Shown piece by piece: positions 15,628-24,355 of a stretch of DNA of 64,000 bases. Made by a program: the position numbers and the translations under genes. Below the pieces are notes generated by a model. It did not search any database. It saw nothing but the letters and a program-made list of their open reading frames with translations, and was not told the DNA's origin. Numbering within the stretch: position 1 is the first letter of the stretch; each line of letters begins with the position of its first letter. The stretch comes from an uncultured Eubacteriales bacterium (GTDB lineage: Bacteria; Bacillota; Clostridia; Oscillospirales; Oscillospiraceae), in NCBI GenBank assembly GCA_959602365.1, contig CAUGSS010000005.1, forward strand, positions 1 to 64,000, given 5' to 3'.

Positions 15628-18453
15628 TCAGGAGAGCATCCGCTTCAGATATTTTCCAGTGTAGGAGGCCGGGCAGGCGGCCACCTGCTCCGGCGTGCCG
15701 GTGCAGACGATCTCGCCCCCCTGGGCGCCCCCCTCGGGGCCCAGGTCGATCAGGTAGTCGGCGGTCTTGATCACGTCCAGGTTGTGCTCGATGACCAGCA
15801 CCGTGTTGCCCGCCTCCACCAGCCGCTGGAGCACCTCCACCAGCCGGTGGACGTCGGCGGAGTGGAGGCCGGTGGTGGGCTCGTCCAGGATATAGATGGT
15901 GGAGCCGGTAGAGCGCTTGGCCAGCTCGGTGGCCAGCTTGACCCGCTGGGCCTCGCCGCCGGAGAGGGTGGTGGAGGACTGGCCCAGCTTCACATAGCCC
16001 AGCCCCACGTCGTAGAGGGTTTTCAGCCGGCCGTAGATTTTCGGCAGGTTTTCAAAGAAGGGCAGGGCCTCGTCCACGGTCATCTCCAGCACCTCGTAGA
16101 TGTTCCTGCCCTTGTACTTGACCTCCAGGGTCTCCCGGTTGTAGCGCTTGCCCTTGCACACCTCGCAGGGGACATAGACGTCGGGGAGGAAGTTCATCTC
16201 GATCTTGATGAGCCCGTCCCCGGCGCAGGCCTCGCACCGGCCTCCTCGGACGTTGAAGGAGAACCGCCCCGGGCCGTAGCCCCGGGCCTTGGCGTCCTGG
16301 GTGGAGGCGAACAGCTCCCGGATGTCGTTGAACAGCCCGGTGTAGGTGGCCGGGTTGGAGCGGGGGGTGCGGCCGATGGGGGACTGGTCGATGGCGATGA
16401 CCTTGTCCAGGAATTCCTCCCCCTCGATGGCCGTATGCCGGCCCGGGCGCACCTTGATCCGGTTCAGGTCGGCCCCCAGTTTTTTGAAGATGATCTCGTT
16501 GACCAGGCTGGATTTGCCCGAGCCGGACACTCCGGTGACCACGGTGAAGGTGCCCAGGGGGATGGAGACATCAATACCCTTTAAATTGTTCTCCGCCGCC
16601 CCCCGGACGGTGAGGAAATGGCCGTTGCCCGGCCTGCGGTGGTCAGGCACCGGGATTTTCATGCGGCCGGAGAGATAGGCCCCGGTGATGCTCTTGGGGC
16701 AGGCCATGATCTCCTCGGCGGTGCCGGTGGCCACGATCTCTCCGCCGTGGATGCCGGCGCCGGGGCCCACGTCCACAATGAAGTCGGCAGCCCGCATGGT
16801 GTCCTCGTCGTGCTCCACCACCAGCAGGGTGTTGCCCAGATCCCGCAGTTTGCGCAGGGTGTCCAGCAGCAGGTCGTTGTCCCGCTGGTGCAGGCCGATG
16901 GAGGGCTCGTCCAAAATATAGAGTACCCCCATCAGGGAGGAGCCGATCTGAGTGGCCAGCCGGATGCGCTGGCTCTCGCCGCCGGAGAGGGTGGCGGCGC
17001 TGCGGCCCAGGGTCAGGTATTCCAGCCCCACCGACTGCAAAAAGCCCAGCCGGCTGCGGATTTCCCGCAAAATCTGGCCGGCGATGAGCTGCTGCTGGGG
17101 GGTGAGGGTCAGATGCTCGATGAAGTCCAGCTCCTGGCTGATGCTTTTCTGGCAGAAGTCGTGGATGGACAGGCCGCCCACGGTCACGGCCAGCACCTCC
17201 CGGCGCAGCCGCTTGCCGCCGCAGGTGGGGCAGGGGGAGTTGCTCATGCACTCCTCCAGCTCCCGTTTGACCCCGTCGGACTGGGTCTCCCGATAGCGGC
17301 GCTCCAGGTTGCTGACGATGCCCTCAAAGGGCTGCTGGATGGTGGATTTGCCCCGGGCATTCTCGTAGGACATGGTGAGCTTTTCCCCTTTTGTGCCGTA
17401 GAGGATGACGTCCATCACCGCGTCCGAGAGGTTTTTCACCGGCTCGCTGAGCTTGAATTTATATTTTTTGGCCAGAGCGTCGAAGTACATCCGGGAGATG
17501 CCGTCGCTCTTGATATTGTTCCACCCCGAGGCGGTGATGGCCCCCTCCAGGATGGACAGCTCCCGGTTGGGGATAATCAGGTCCGGATCCACCTTGAGCT
17601 GGAAGCCCAGGCCGGTGCAGGTGGGGCAGGCGCCGTAGGGATTGTTGAAGGAGAAGCTCCGGGGGGCCAGCTCCTCGATGGAGATGCCGCAGTCCTCGCA
17701 GGCGTAGTTCTGGGAGAACAGCAGATCCTGGTCCTCCTTCACCAGGTTGATGAGCACGATGCCGCCGGACAGGTTGGAGGCGGTCTCCACCGAGTCGGTG
17801 AGCCGCTGGGCGATGTCCTCCCGGATGACCAGCCGGTCCACCACGATCTCGATGTGGTGCTTTTTGTTTTTGTCCAGCTTGATCTCCTCGGTCAGCTCGT
17901 AGAGGCTGCCGTCCACCCGGCAGCGGACGTAGCCGGAGCGGCGGGCGTCCTCAAAGATCTTGGCGTGCTCGCCCTTTTTTCCCCGGATCACCGGGGCCAT
18001 CACCTGGATGCGGGTGCCCTCGGGCAGGGCCATGACCTGGTCGATGATCTGGTCGATGGTCTGCTGGCGGATCTCCTTGCCGCACTTGGGGCAGTGGGGA
18101 GTGCCCACCCGGGCCCAGAGCAGCCGCAGGTAGTCATAGATCTCGGTCACGGTGCCCACGGTGGAGCGGGGGTTTTTGCTGGTGGTCTTCTGGTCGATGG
18201 AGATGGCGGGGGACAGGCCGTCGATGTAGTCCACGTCGGGCTTCTCCATCTGGCCCAGGAACATCCGGGCGTAGGAGGAGAGACTCTCCACATAGCGGCG
18301 CTGGCCCTCGGCATAGATGGTGTCGAAGGCCAGGCTGGACTTGCCCGAGCCGCTCAGACCGGTGAGCACCACCAGCTTGTCCCGGGGGATGCTCACATCT
18401 ACGTTTTTCAGGTTGTTGGCGCGGGCGCCCTTGACAAAAATATGATCCTGCAT
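15628..18453 (-). CDS. uvrA: Excinuclease ABC subunit A
   Basis: Nucleotide excision repair damage sensor of 941 residues, the normal length. Two ABC modules are present: Walker A GLSGSGKSS near residue 31 and GVSGSGKSSL near residue 640, with signatures LSGGESQRIRLA and LSGGEAQRVKLA. The UvrB-interacting region with AEGQRRYVESLSSYARMFL and the zinc finger CEACAGDG...CEVCKGKRYN are intact. UvrA2 loads UvrB on damaged DNA. ATG 18453 has a TGAGG site. Unusually it is not adjacent to uvrB, which lies 2 kb upstream on the same strand with three small genes between. Confidence 0.97.
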   Translation of the reverse strand: MQDHIFVKGARANNLKNVDVSIPRDKLVVLTGLSGSGKSSLAFDTIYAEGQRRYVESLSSYARMFLGQMEKPDVDYIDGLSPAISIDQKTTSKNPRSTVGTVTEIYDYLRLLWARVGTPHCPKCGKEIRQQTIDQIIDQVMALPEGTRIQVMAPVIRGKKGEHAKIFEDARRSGYVRCRVDGSLYELTEEIKLDKNKKHHIEIVVDRLVIREDIAQRLTDSVETASNLSGGIVLINLVKEDQDLLFSQNYACEDCGISIEELAPRSFSFNNPYGACPTCTGLGFQLKVDPDLIIPNRELSILEGAITASGWNNIKSDGISRMYFDALAKKYKFKLSEPVKNLSDAVMDVILYGTKGEKLTMSYENARGKSTIQQPFEGIVSNLERRYRETQSDGVKRELEECMSNSPCPTCGGKRLRREVLAVTVGGLSIHDFCQKSISQELDFIEHLTLTPQQQLIAGQILREIRSRLGFLQSVGLEYLTLGRSAATLSGGESQRIRLATQIGSSLMGVLYILDEPSIGLHQRDNDLLLDTLRKLRDLGNTLLVVEHDEDTMRAADFIVDVGPGAGIHGGEIVATGTAEEIMACPKSITGAYLSGRMKIPVPDHRRPGNGHFLTVRGAAENNLKGIDVSIPLGTFTVVTGVSGSGKSSLVNEIIFKKLGADLNRIKVRPGRHTAIEGEEFLDKVIAIDQSPIGRTPRSNPATYTGLFNDIRELFASTQDAKARGYGPGRFSFNVRGGRCEACAGDGLIKIEMNFLPDVYVPCEVCKGKRYNRETLEVKYKGRNIYEVLEMTVDEALPFFENLPKIYGRLKTLYDVGLGYVKLGQSSTTLSGGEAQRVKLATELAKRSTGSTIYILDEPTTGLHSADVHRLVEVLQRLVEAGNTVLVIEHNLDVIKTADYLIDLGPEGGAQGGEIVCTGTPEQVAACPASYTGKYLKRMLS

Positions 18454-18513
18454 GGTCTGTTTTACCTCAGTATTGCAACTCTTTTTCGCGGTGAAAACTG
18501 TTTCGTCTTTGGT

Positions 18514-19224
18514 TCAGCTGGCTTGCGCGGCAAAGCCGAAGGGGTCAGGGATCTGCTCTCCCCATTTTGCCCGCCCCCGGCGGAACATAGCCCTGGCGTG
18601 GATTCGGTCGTGCCACAGAAAGCGCCGCAGCAGCTTCCGGGGGGTCCACAGCTCCCCGTCCTCCGCCTGATGCGGGGGCATGTCCAGAAAGCCGGGCAGG
18701 GCCTCCGCCGCCGCCAGGCCCCCCAGCCGGGTGGCACAGCAGCCGGGCAGAATGTCGCATTCCGCGCCCAGCCCCGCTATATAGTAGCCGGTGCAGTTGT
18801 TGACGTGGTCAAACATGGCCCGGGCGGTGTTGGGACAGCGGCCGTAAAAGGTGGCCCGCTCCGGGCCCAGGGGCGCCTCCGGGTCCGGGATGGCGGCATA
18901 GAGCTGGTCCAGACACTGGGCGGACTTCAATACCAGCGCCCGCAGCGGGGCGTACTCCTCCGGTGTCAGCGGGGCGCGCTCGGAGGAGAAGAGGACGCTG
19001 CCGTCGGCGTCCTCCACCTGGAGCTCGGGCTGGTATACCTCCTCCAGGATTTTCACCAGGGAGGGGGCGGGGATGGGCAGGCTCGCCCAGCGGCAAAAAG
19101 AGCGCACGTCTCCGGGCAGCTTGGCCATGGCCTCCCGCCGGTCCCGCCCCCGGGCGAAGGCCCCGGGACAGTCCGCCGAAAAGAGCATGCAGCCCCTGTC
19201 GTTGTGTTCTAGCACGGCGTTCAT
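18514..19224 (-). CDS. HicB-like N-terminus fused to DinB-like four-helix domain
   Basis: Protein of 236 residues. Residues 1-50 (AVLEHNDRGCMLFSADCPGA, REAMAKLPGDVRSFCRWA) look like a HicB-type small alpha/beta fold. The remainder is helical with His residues placed as in DinB/YfiT-like metal enzymes: FDHVNNC about residue 155 and WHDRIHARAM near residue 215. That would give a three-His metal site. ATG 19224 with AAGGAT upstream is preferred over a start 19 codons earlier that lacks a site. The function is unknown. The assignment rests on motif placement only, so the fold is moderately supported and the chemistry is not. Confidence 0.6.
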   Translation of the reverse strand: MNAVLEHNDRGCMLFSADCPGAFARGRDRREAMAKLPGDVRSFCRWASLPIPAPSLVKILEEVYQPELQVEDADGSVLFSSERAPLTPEEYAPLRALVLKSAQCLDQLYAAIPDPEAPLGPERATFYGRCPNTARAMFDHVNNCTGYYIAGLGAECDILPGCCATRLGGLAAAEALPGFLDMPPHQAEDGELWTPRKLLRRFLWHDRIHARAMFRRGRAKWGEQIPDPFGFAAQAS

Positions 19225-19277
19225 CGTCGTCCCATCCTTTCCAAAAGGCCCGTCCCGGGGCTTTACATGACGGCGTT

Positions 19278-19600
19278 TCAATTACAGATGTACAAAATCA
19301 GGCAGAGCATGGCCAGAAAGGCCCGTTCCAGGTATTCCATGGTGATATAGAACTCCGAGGGCTCCGCCTGGTCCCGGCTGCGCCCATGGCCCGGCAGGCT
19401 GAGCCGGAAGAACAGCCCTGACAGACCTGCAGCTCCCTCTCGGCGCTGGGGTAGAGCAGGGTGTTTTCATCCTTCAGCCCGGGTCGGTTGACCATGACCG
19501 CCGTGGCAATGGCGAAGGCCAAAACCTCCAGGGCCAGGAGGATCAGCAGGACGCGCCGGAACCAGGAGCACTCCTGCCAGCATGTTCGAATCGTGCTCAT
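19278..19600 (-). pseudogene. Frameshifted small two-helix membrane protein gene
   Basis: From ATG 19600 (GGGGAGACGGC upstream) the reading frame gives MSTIRTCWQECSW, a membrane helix (VLLILLALEVLAFAIATAVMV) and LKDENTLLYPSAERELQ. It then degenerates and stops early at 19298. The next frame, entered around 19430, reads GLSGLFFRLSLPG, DQAEPSEFYITMEYLERAF and a second hydrophobic helix LAMLCLILYIC, ending at TGA 19278. Together these make one plausible protein of about 107 residues broken by a single-base shift. It could be a real mutation, a sequencing error or programmed frameshifting; no obvious slippery heptamer was seen. Confidence 0.6.
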
Positions 19601-19650
19601 GCCGTCTCCCCGCCCGCAGGGGCGGCGCTCTCTTGCCCGATGACGGCAGG

Positions 19651-20259
19651 TCACCGGCCCGTCAGCACATCCCTCACCCCCTGGCAGAGCTCCGCCATCC
19701 GCTGCAGGATCAGCTCTGCCGCCTCTTGGCTGGAGAGCGGGCGGCCGTCCGGAGCGGTGGGGTGCCAATCCAGAGCGGCGCACAGATCCCCCAGCTCCTC
19801 CTGGAAGACACCGGTGCTGGCGCACAGCCGATGGGTCACACCTGCATTGAAGGGAGTATTTTCCCGCGGGGTCAGCAGCAGCCGCAGCGGAGGCGCCCCG
19901 TCCCGGGCGGCGTGGGAGAGCAGGGCGAGCAGCTGCTCGGTGACCGGCTGGGGCAGTTCGCTTTTCACCTTCCAGCAGGGGCTTTCTGCCGGCAGCCTCT
20001 TTCCCTTGGGGGTGATGGTGAGCATCCGGGCCTGAGGCAGTTTGATGTCGCAGCGGATGCGGGTGAAGAAGGGCTCTCCCGCCTGGAGGGGCGGCGGTGT
20101 CTGTTCCAGGGCGGCCATTGCGTAGCGGCCAGCCACAGCGCCGATGAAGTGCTGCCAGCCGCTGCGCCGGTAGTCCTGGGGAATCCGATCCACAATCAGG
20201 GGTGGGTCGGAGACGGGCAGGCGGGCGGAAAAGGCTTCGGTCAGTTCGGTCCAGGTCAT
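19651..20259 (-). CDS. Uncharacterised protein
   Basis: Soluble protein of 202 residues without a signal peptide or membrane helix. It reads as mixed alpha/beta with a strongly patterned central region (FFTRIRCDIKLPQARMLTITPKG, PLRLLLTPRENTPFNAG) and a helical end (EAAELILQRMAELCQGV). ATG 20259 follows GAGAAGAGGAAGG at a somewhat long spacing. It is the first of a small same-strand group between uvrB and uvrA that also holds the frameshifted membrane protein and the DinB-like protein. No family is recognised. Confidence 0.65.
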   Translation of the reverse strand: MTWTELTEAFSARLPVSDPPLIVDRIPQDYRRSGWQHFIGAVAGRYAMAALEQTPPPLQAGEPFFTRIRCDIKLPQARMLTITPKGKRLPAESPCWKVKSELPQPVTEQLLALLSHAARDGAPPLRLLLTPRENTPFNAGVTHRLCASTGVFQEELGDLCAALDWHPTAPDGRPLSSQEAAELILQRMAELCQGVRDVLTGR

Positions 20260-20314
20260 GTTACACGCGTCCTTCCTCTTCTCTCAGTCTCGTTTCTGCT
20301 GCCGCAGCTCCAGA

Positions 20315-22309
20315 TCAGGAGTTTCCCCTCCGGCCTCCTCCTTTCGGCTGATTCTCGCCCCGCAGCTCGATGATCTGGTCCCGGAGGGCGGCGGCCAGCT
20401 CGAACTCCAGCATCTTGGCCGCCTCCTTCATCTGCTTCTCCAGCTTGGCGATGAGCTGCATCCGCTCCGGGCGGGTCATCTGCTTGACCGGCTTGGCGTC
20501 CCGTTTCGCCGGCTCAGCCGCCTCCAGCAGCTCGCGGATGTCCTTGCGAATGGTCTTGGGGACGATGCCGTGGGCCTTATTATAGGCGTCCTGCTTCTCC
20601 CGGCGGCGCTCGGTCTCGTCGATGGCCCGGCGCATGGAGGGGGTGATCTTGTCGGCGTAGAGGATGACCATGCCGTCGGCGTTCCGGGCGGCCCGGCCGA
20701 TGGTCTGGATCAGGGAGGTCTCGCTGCGCAGGAAGCCCTCCTTGTCCGCGTCCAGGATGGCCACCAGGCTGACCTCGGGCAGGTCCAGGCCCTCCCGGAG
20801 CAGGTTGATGCCCACCAGCACGTCGAAGGAGCCCAGCCGCAGGTCCCGGATGATCTCCATGCGCTCGATGGTGTCGATGTCGTGGTGCATATAGCGCACC
20901 TTGATGCCCACCTTCTGGAGGTACTGGGTCAGATCCTCCGCCATCTTCTTGGTCAGGGTGGTGATGAGCACCCGCTCGTTGCGCCCGGTGCGCTGGTTGA
21001 TCTCCCCGATCAGGTCGTCGATCTGGCCCTCGATGGGCCGCACCTCCACCCTGGGGTCCAGCAGGCCGGTGGGGCGGATGACCTGCTCCACGATCTGGCC
21101 GGAGCGGGTGCGCTCGTACTCCCCGGGGGTGGCGGAGACGTAGACGACCTGGTTGAGCCGCTGCTCAAACTCCTCGAACTTCAGCGGCCGGTTGTCAAAG
21201 GCGCAGGGCAGCCGGAAGCCGTAGTCCACCAGGGTGGTTTTCCGGGCCCGGTCGCCGTTGTACATGGCGTGGACCTGGGGCAGGGTGACGTGGGACTCGT
21301 CGATGAAGAGCAGGAAGTCCTTGGGGAAGTAGTCCAGCAGGGTATGGGGGGGCGAGCCCACCGGCCGGCCCTCGATGACCCGGGAGTAGTTCTCAATGCC
21401 GGAGCAGTAGCCGATCTCCTGCATCATCTCGATGTCGTACATGGTGCGCTGGCGGATGCGCTGGGCCTCGATGGCCTTGCCCTGGTTCTCGAAGAATTTG
21501 ACCCGCTCGTCCAGTTCCTTATAAATTTCCTGGATGGCAGCGTCCATCTTCTCCTTGGGGGTGACGTAGTGGGTGGCGGGCCAGATGGGGATGTTGTTCA
21601 GCCGCCGGATCACCTCGCCGGTGACCGTGTTGATCTCGCTGAGCCGGTCGATCTCGTCCCCGAAGAACTCCACCCGGATGGCGGAGTCCTTCCAGTAGGC
21701 GGGCCAGATCTCCACCGTGTCCCCCCGGACCCGGAACATATTGCGCTCAAAGGCGATGTCGTTGCGCTCGTAGCGGATGGACACCAGCCTGTTCAGCAGC
21801 TCCCGGATGGGGATCTCCATCCCCACCCGCAGGGCGACCATCATGGCCGCGAAGTCCTCGGGCTCGCCCAGGCCGTAGATGCAGCTCACCGAGGAGACCA
21901 CGATCACGTCCCGCCGCTCCAGCAGGGAGGCGGTGGCGCTGAGCCGCAGCCGGTCGATCTCCTCGTTGATGGCGGAATCCTTCTCAATAAAGGTGTCGGT
22001 GTGGGGAATATAGGCCTCGGGCTGGTAGTAGTCATAGTAGGAGACGAAATATTCCACCGCGTTGTAGGGGAAGAACTCCCGGAACTCACTGCACAGCTGG
22101 GCGGCCAGGGTCTTGTTGTGGGCCAGCACCAGGGTGGGCCGCTGCACCTTCTCGATGACCTTGGCCATGGTGTAGGTCTTGCCGGAGCCGGTGACCCCCA
22201 GCAGGGTCTGCTCGTCCAGCCCCAGCTCCACCCCCCGGGCCAGGGCCTCTATGGCCTCGGGCTGGTCGCCGGAGGGCTCATAGGGGCTGACGACTTGAAA
22301 GTCGGGCAT
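20315..22309 (-). CDS. uvrB: Excinuclease ABC subunit B
   Basis: Helicase-like subunit of nucleotide excision repair, 664 residues. Walker A is GVTGSGKTYTMA, and the beta-hairpin region YYDYYQPEAYIP, motif II (FIDESHVT) and motif VI (QTIGRAARN) are present. The C-terminal UVR motif (LEKQMKEAAKMLEFELAAALRD) contacts UvrC. The start is taken as ATG 22309: AGGAGG lies 7 nt before it, whereas the ATG at 22315 is only 1 nt from the site. The promoter at 22333-22361 carries a LexA box, so the gene is expected to be SOS-induced. Confidence 0.97.
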   Translation of the reverse strand: MPDFQVVSPYEPSGDQPEAIEALARGVELGLDEQTLLGVTGSGKTYTMAKVIEKVQRPTLVLAHNKTLAAQLCSEFREFFPYNAVEYFVSYYDYYQPEAYIPHTDTFIEKDSAINEEIDRLRLSATASLLERRDVIVVSSVSCIYGLGEPEDFAAMMVALRVGMEIPIRELLNRLVSIRYERNDIAFERNMFRVRGDTVEIWPAYWKDSAIRVEFFGDEIDRLSEINTVTGEVIRRLNNIPIWPATHYVTPKEKMDAAIQEIYKELDERVKFFENQGKAIEAQRIRQRTMYDIEMMQEIGYCSGIENYSRVIEGRPVGSPPHTLLDYFPKDFLLFIDESHVTLPQVHAMYNGDRARKTTLVDYGFRLPCAFDNRPLKFEEFEQRLNQVVYVSATPGEYERTRSGQIVEQVIRPTGLLDPRVEVRPIEGQIDDLIGEINQRTGRNERVLITTLTKKMAEDLTQYLQKVGIKVRYMHHDIDTIERMEIIRDLRLGSFDVLVGINLLREGLDLPEVSLVAILDADKEGFLRSETSLIQTIGRAARNADGMVILYADKITPSMRRAIDETERRREKQDAYNKAHGIVPKTIRKDIRELLEAAEPAKRDAKPVKQMTRPERMQLIAKLEKQMKEAAKMLEFELAAALRDQIIELRGENQPKGGGRRGNS

Positions 22310-22332
22310 GTTCATTCCTCCTGTTCCCGTCC

Positions 22333-22361
22333 ATTTTACAGGAACAAATGTTCGATGTCAA
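22333..22361 (-). promoter_or_regulatory. uvrB promoter with LexA (SOS) box in the spacer
   Basis: On the minus strand -35 TTGACA (22356-22361), a 17-bp spacer and -10 TAAAAT (22333-22338). The spacer contains CGAACATTTGTTCC; its GAAC-N4-GTTC core at 22342-22353 matches the Gram-positive LexA (DinR) operator, so LexA would block RNA polymerase directly. Confidence 0.88.
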
Positions 22362-22363
22362 CG

Positions 22364-23056
22364 TCAGTGGGAAAAATCCTCCGCCGGCAGCAGTCCGGAC
22401 TGGGCCATGGAGACAAAATCCCCGTCGGCCACCACCAGATGGTCCAGCAGATGTACGCCCAGGGAGCGCAGAAGAGGGCGCAGGGCCAGGGTGAGGGCCA
22501 CGTCGGCCTCGGAGGGGGCGGCCACGCCGCTGACGTGGTTGTGGGCCAGGATGACGGCGCTGGCCCGGTCCTCCAGGGCGGTCTCCACCACCTGGCGGGA
22601 GTTGAGGCCCACCCGGTCCAAACTGCCCTCGGCCAGAAAGCGGCAGGAGAGCACTTTCCCTTTGGCGTCCAGACAGAGCAGAAAGGCGGTCTCATTCCGG
22701 GCGCCGAAGAAGTAGGGCAGCAGATATTCCCCGGCGTCGGCGGCGGAACATACCCGCTCTTCGCCGCCGGAGCGGGAGGCCATATAGCGCCGCAGCACCT
22801 GGGGAAACATGGACAGGTACAGGGCGGTGTGTTCCCCCACCCCTTTGACCCGCATGAGCTCCTCGGGTTTGGCGTCCAGCACAGCGGCAAAGGAGCCGAA
22901 ATGGTTGATGAGCCGGTGGGCCAGGGGGTTCACATCTCCCTGGGGGACGGCGTAAAAGAGCATCAGCTCCAGCAGCTGGTGGTCGTCAAAGACCTGCTCG
23001 CCGTGCTCCAGAAAGCGCCGCTTCAGCCGGGCGCGGTGGCCGTCGTGGATGGACAT
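22364..23056 (-). CDS. RadC/JAB-domain protein
   Basis: Protein of 230 residues of the RadC (MPN/JAMM) family. An N-terminal helix-hairpin-helix-like region (ELMRVKGVGEHTALYL) precedes the JAMM metalloprotease-like motif HNHVSGVAAPSEAD near the C-terminus. The start is ATG 23056 after GGGAGGGG rather than the ATG nine codons upstream. RadC was named for DNA repair, but its biochemical role is unsettled. Placement next to uvrB fits a repair or recombination setting. The uvrB promoter lies just beyond its stop, so the two are transcribed separately. Confidence 0.9.
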   Translation of the reverse strand: MSIHDGHRARLKRRFLEHGEQVFDDHQLLELMLFYAVPQGDVNPLAHRLINHFGSFAAVLDAKPEELMRVKGVGEHTALYLSMFPQVLRRYMASRSGGEERVCSAADAGEYLLPYFFGARNETAFLLCLDAKGKVLSCRFLAEGSLDRVGLNSRQVVETALEDRASAVILAHNHVSGVAAPSEADVALTLALRPLLRSLGVHLLDHLVVADGDFVSMAQSGLLPAEDFSH

Positions 23057-23132
23057 AGCATACCCCTCCCTGCGGGAAAGCAACAGCGGGAGCGCGGTTT
23101 TTGACAGCGCCCCCGCTGGGGTTGGAAGAGAA

Positions 23133-23807
23133 TCAGACGGCGGCGCCGTACCGGGAGAGATAGTCCTCCATCCGCGCCTTCATCTCGTCGTCGATATACA
23201 CCTTGCCGTCGATGGGCCGGTTGTGCAGGAAGTCAATGACCTCCCGGACGGTGACGATGGGGCAGACCTGGATGCCGTAGTCCTCTCTCAGCTCGTCCAG
23301 GGTGGAGCACTCCCGGGTGCCCCGCTCCATCCGGTCCACGCTGACGAAGAGATAGGCCATCTTCACGTCGGCCACGGACTTGAACAGCTCGATGCTCTCC
23401 CGCACGGCGGTGCCGGCGGTGACCACGTCCTCCACAATGGCGATCACGTCGCCATCCTGGGGCTTGTAGCCCACCATGCTGCCCCCCTCGCCGTGGTCCT
23501 TGGCCTCTTTGCGGTTGAAGCAGTAGGGCAGATCCCGCCCGTAATTGCGGTACAGGGAAGAGGCGGCGGCCACCACCAGGGGGATGCCCTTATAGGCCGG
23601 ACCGAAGAGGGCGGTGACCTCGCTGCCCATATGCTCCTGCATGCAGGCGGCGTAGTAATCTCCCAGTTGGGCGGCCTGGGCGCCGGTCTTATAGTTGCCG
23701 GTGTTGACGAAGTAGGGGGTCTTGCGGCCGGATTTGGTGACGAAATCCCCGAAGGTCAGCACTCCGGAGCGCACCATGAAGGCGATGAATTCCTCTTTGT
23801 AGGTCAT
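23133..23807 (-). CDS. pyrE: Orotate phosphoribosyltransferase
   Basis: Enzyme of 224 residues that converts orotate and PRPP to orotidine 5'-phosphate in pyrimidine synthesis. The PRPP-binding motif IVEDVVTAGTAVRESIE and the flexible-loop lysine region (FNRKEAKDHGEGG) are present, as is the N-terminal substrate region FGDFVTKSGRKTPYFVN. ATG 23807 follows AAGGAGAGACGCCCT. It has its own promoter and no other pyr genes nearby. An imperfect stem at about 23087-23120 lies after the stop. Confidence 0.95.
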   Translation of the reverse strand: MTYKEEFIAFMVRSGVLTFGDFVTKSGRKTPYFVNTGNYKTGAQAAQLGDYYAACMQEHMGSEVTALFGPAYKGIPLVVAAASSLYRNYGRDLPYCFNRKEAKDHGEGGSMVGYKPQDGDVIAIVEDVVTAGTAVRESIELFKSVADVKMAYLFVSVDRMERGTRECSTLDELREDYGIQVCPIVTVREVIDFLHNRPIDGKVYIDDEMKARMEDYLSRYGAAV

Positions 23808-23848
23808 AGGGCGTCTCTCCTTTTCTGATCTGTGTCTGTATCCCTGAA

Positions 23849-23878
23849 ATTATACCATCTTTTCACGGTGGGACACAA
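23849..23878 (-). promoter_or_regulatory. Promoter of pyrE
   Basis: Minus-strand -35 TTGTGT (23873-23878), an 18-bp spacer and a consensus -10 TATAAT (23849-23854), about 40 bp before the ATG. The leader is too short for a PyrR-type attenuator. Confidence 0.7.
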
Positions 23879-23915
23879 GGGGAGCGGGCCCATTTTTCTG
23901 CCCTTTGGGCCGCCT

Positions 23916-24290
23916 TCAGCGCAGGGGGATCAGCCGGGCCAGGGCCTGGCCCAGCAGCACCCCCGCCAGGCATCCCGCCAGGCTCAGCGCCGCATAGCCG
24001 CCGCCGGCCAGATAGCGGCCCGCCTGCAGCAGGGAGATGGTTTCAAGGCTGAAGGTGGAGAAGGTGGTAAAGCCGCCGCAGAAACCGGTCTGGAGCAGCA
24101 GGCGCAGCTCCGGCGCAAGGCGGGGAATGCGGCCGGCGCAGCCGGCCAGAAAGCCGATCAAAACGGCCCCGGCCAGGTTGACCAGCAGGGTGGAACAGGG
24201 GAATTTTTCATTGACGGGCAGCAGGGAGAGGACATAGCGGCAGACGGCTCCCACGCCGCCCCCCAGCCCGACCAGCAGAATCTGTCTCAT
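23916..24290 (-). CDS. crcB: CrcB/Fluc fluoride channel
   Basis: Four-helix membrane protein of 124 residues with the Fluc signatures GGGVGAVCRYVLS, an STLLVNLAGA segment (conserved Asn) and GFCGGFTTFSTFS. Fluc proteins form antiparallel dimers that export fluoride. Only one crcB gene is visible, consistent with a homodimer. ATG 24290 follows AAAAGGAGCCTGCT. The promoter lies within the end of the upstream symporter gene and leaves a leader of about 30 nt, too short for the crcB fluoride riboswitch. Confidence 0.93.
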   Translation of the reverse strand: MRQILLVGLGGGVGAVCRYVLSLLPVNEKFPCSTLLVNLAGAVLIGFLAGCAGRIPRLAPELRLLLQTGFCGGFTTFSTFSLETISLLQAGRYLAGGGYAALSLAGCLAGVLLGQALARLIPLR

Positions 24291-24326
24291 AGCAGGCTCC
24301 TTTTCTTCTCGGTATCTGTGTCTCTC

Positions 24327-24355
24327 ATTTTAACAGGAGGTGCCCTCCGGGTCAA
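24327..24355 (-). promoter_or_regulatory. Promoter of crcB inside the 3' end of the symporter gene
   Basis: Minus-strand -35 TTGACC (24350-24355), 17 bp and -10 TAAAAT (24327-24332). It overlaps the stop codon of the AGCS gene. Confidence 0.6.

Noticed and set aside
18454..18513. LexA box upstream of uvrA (GAAAACTGTTTC on the plus strand)
   Set aside because: It lacks the GAAC/GTTC half-sites of the Gram-positive consensus that are exact at uvrB and at 46797.
24291..24329. Fluoride riboswitch before crcB
   Set aside because: The promoter at 24327-24355 leaves a leader of only about 30 nt, and no crcB-motif core is visible.
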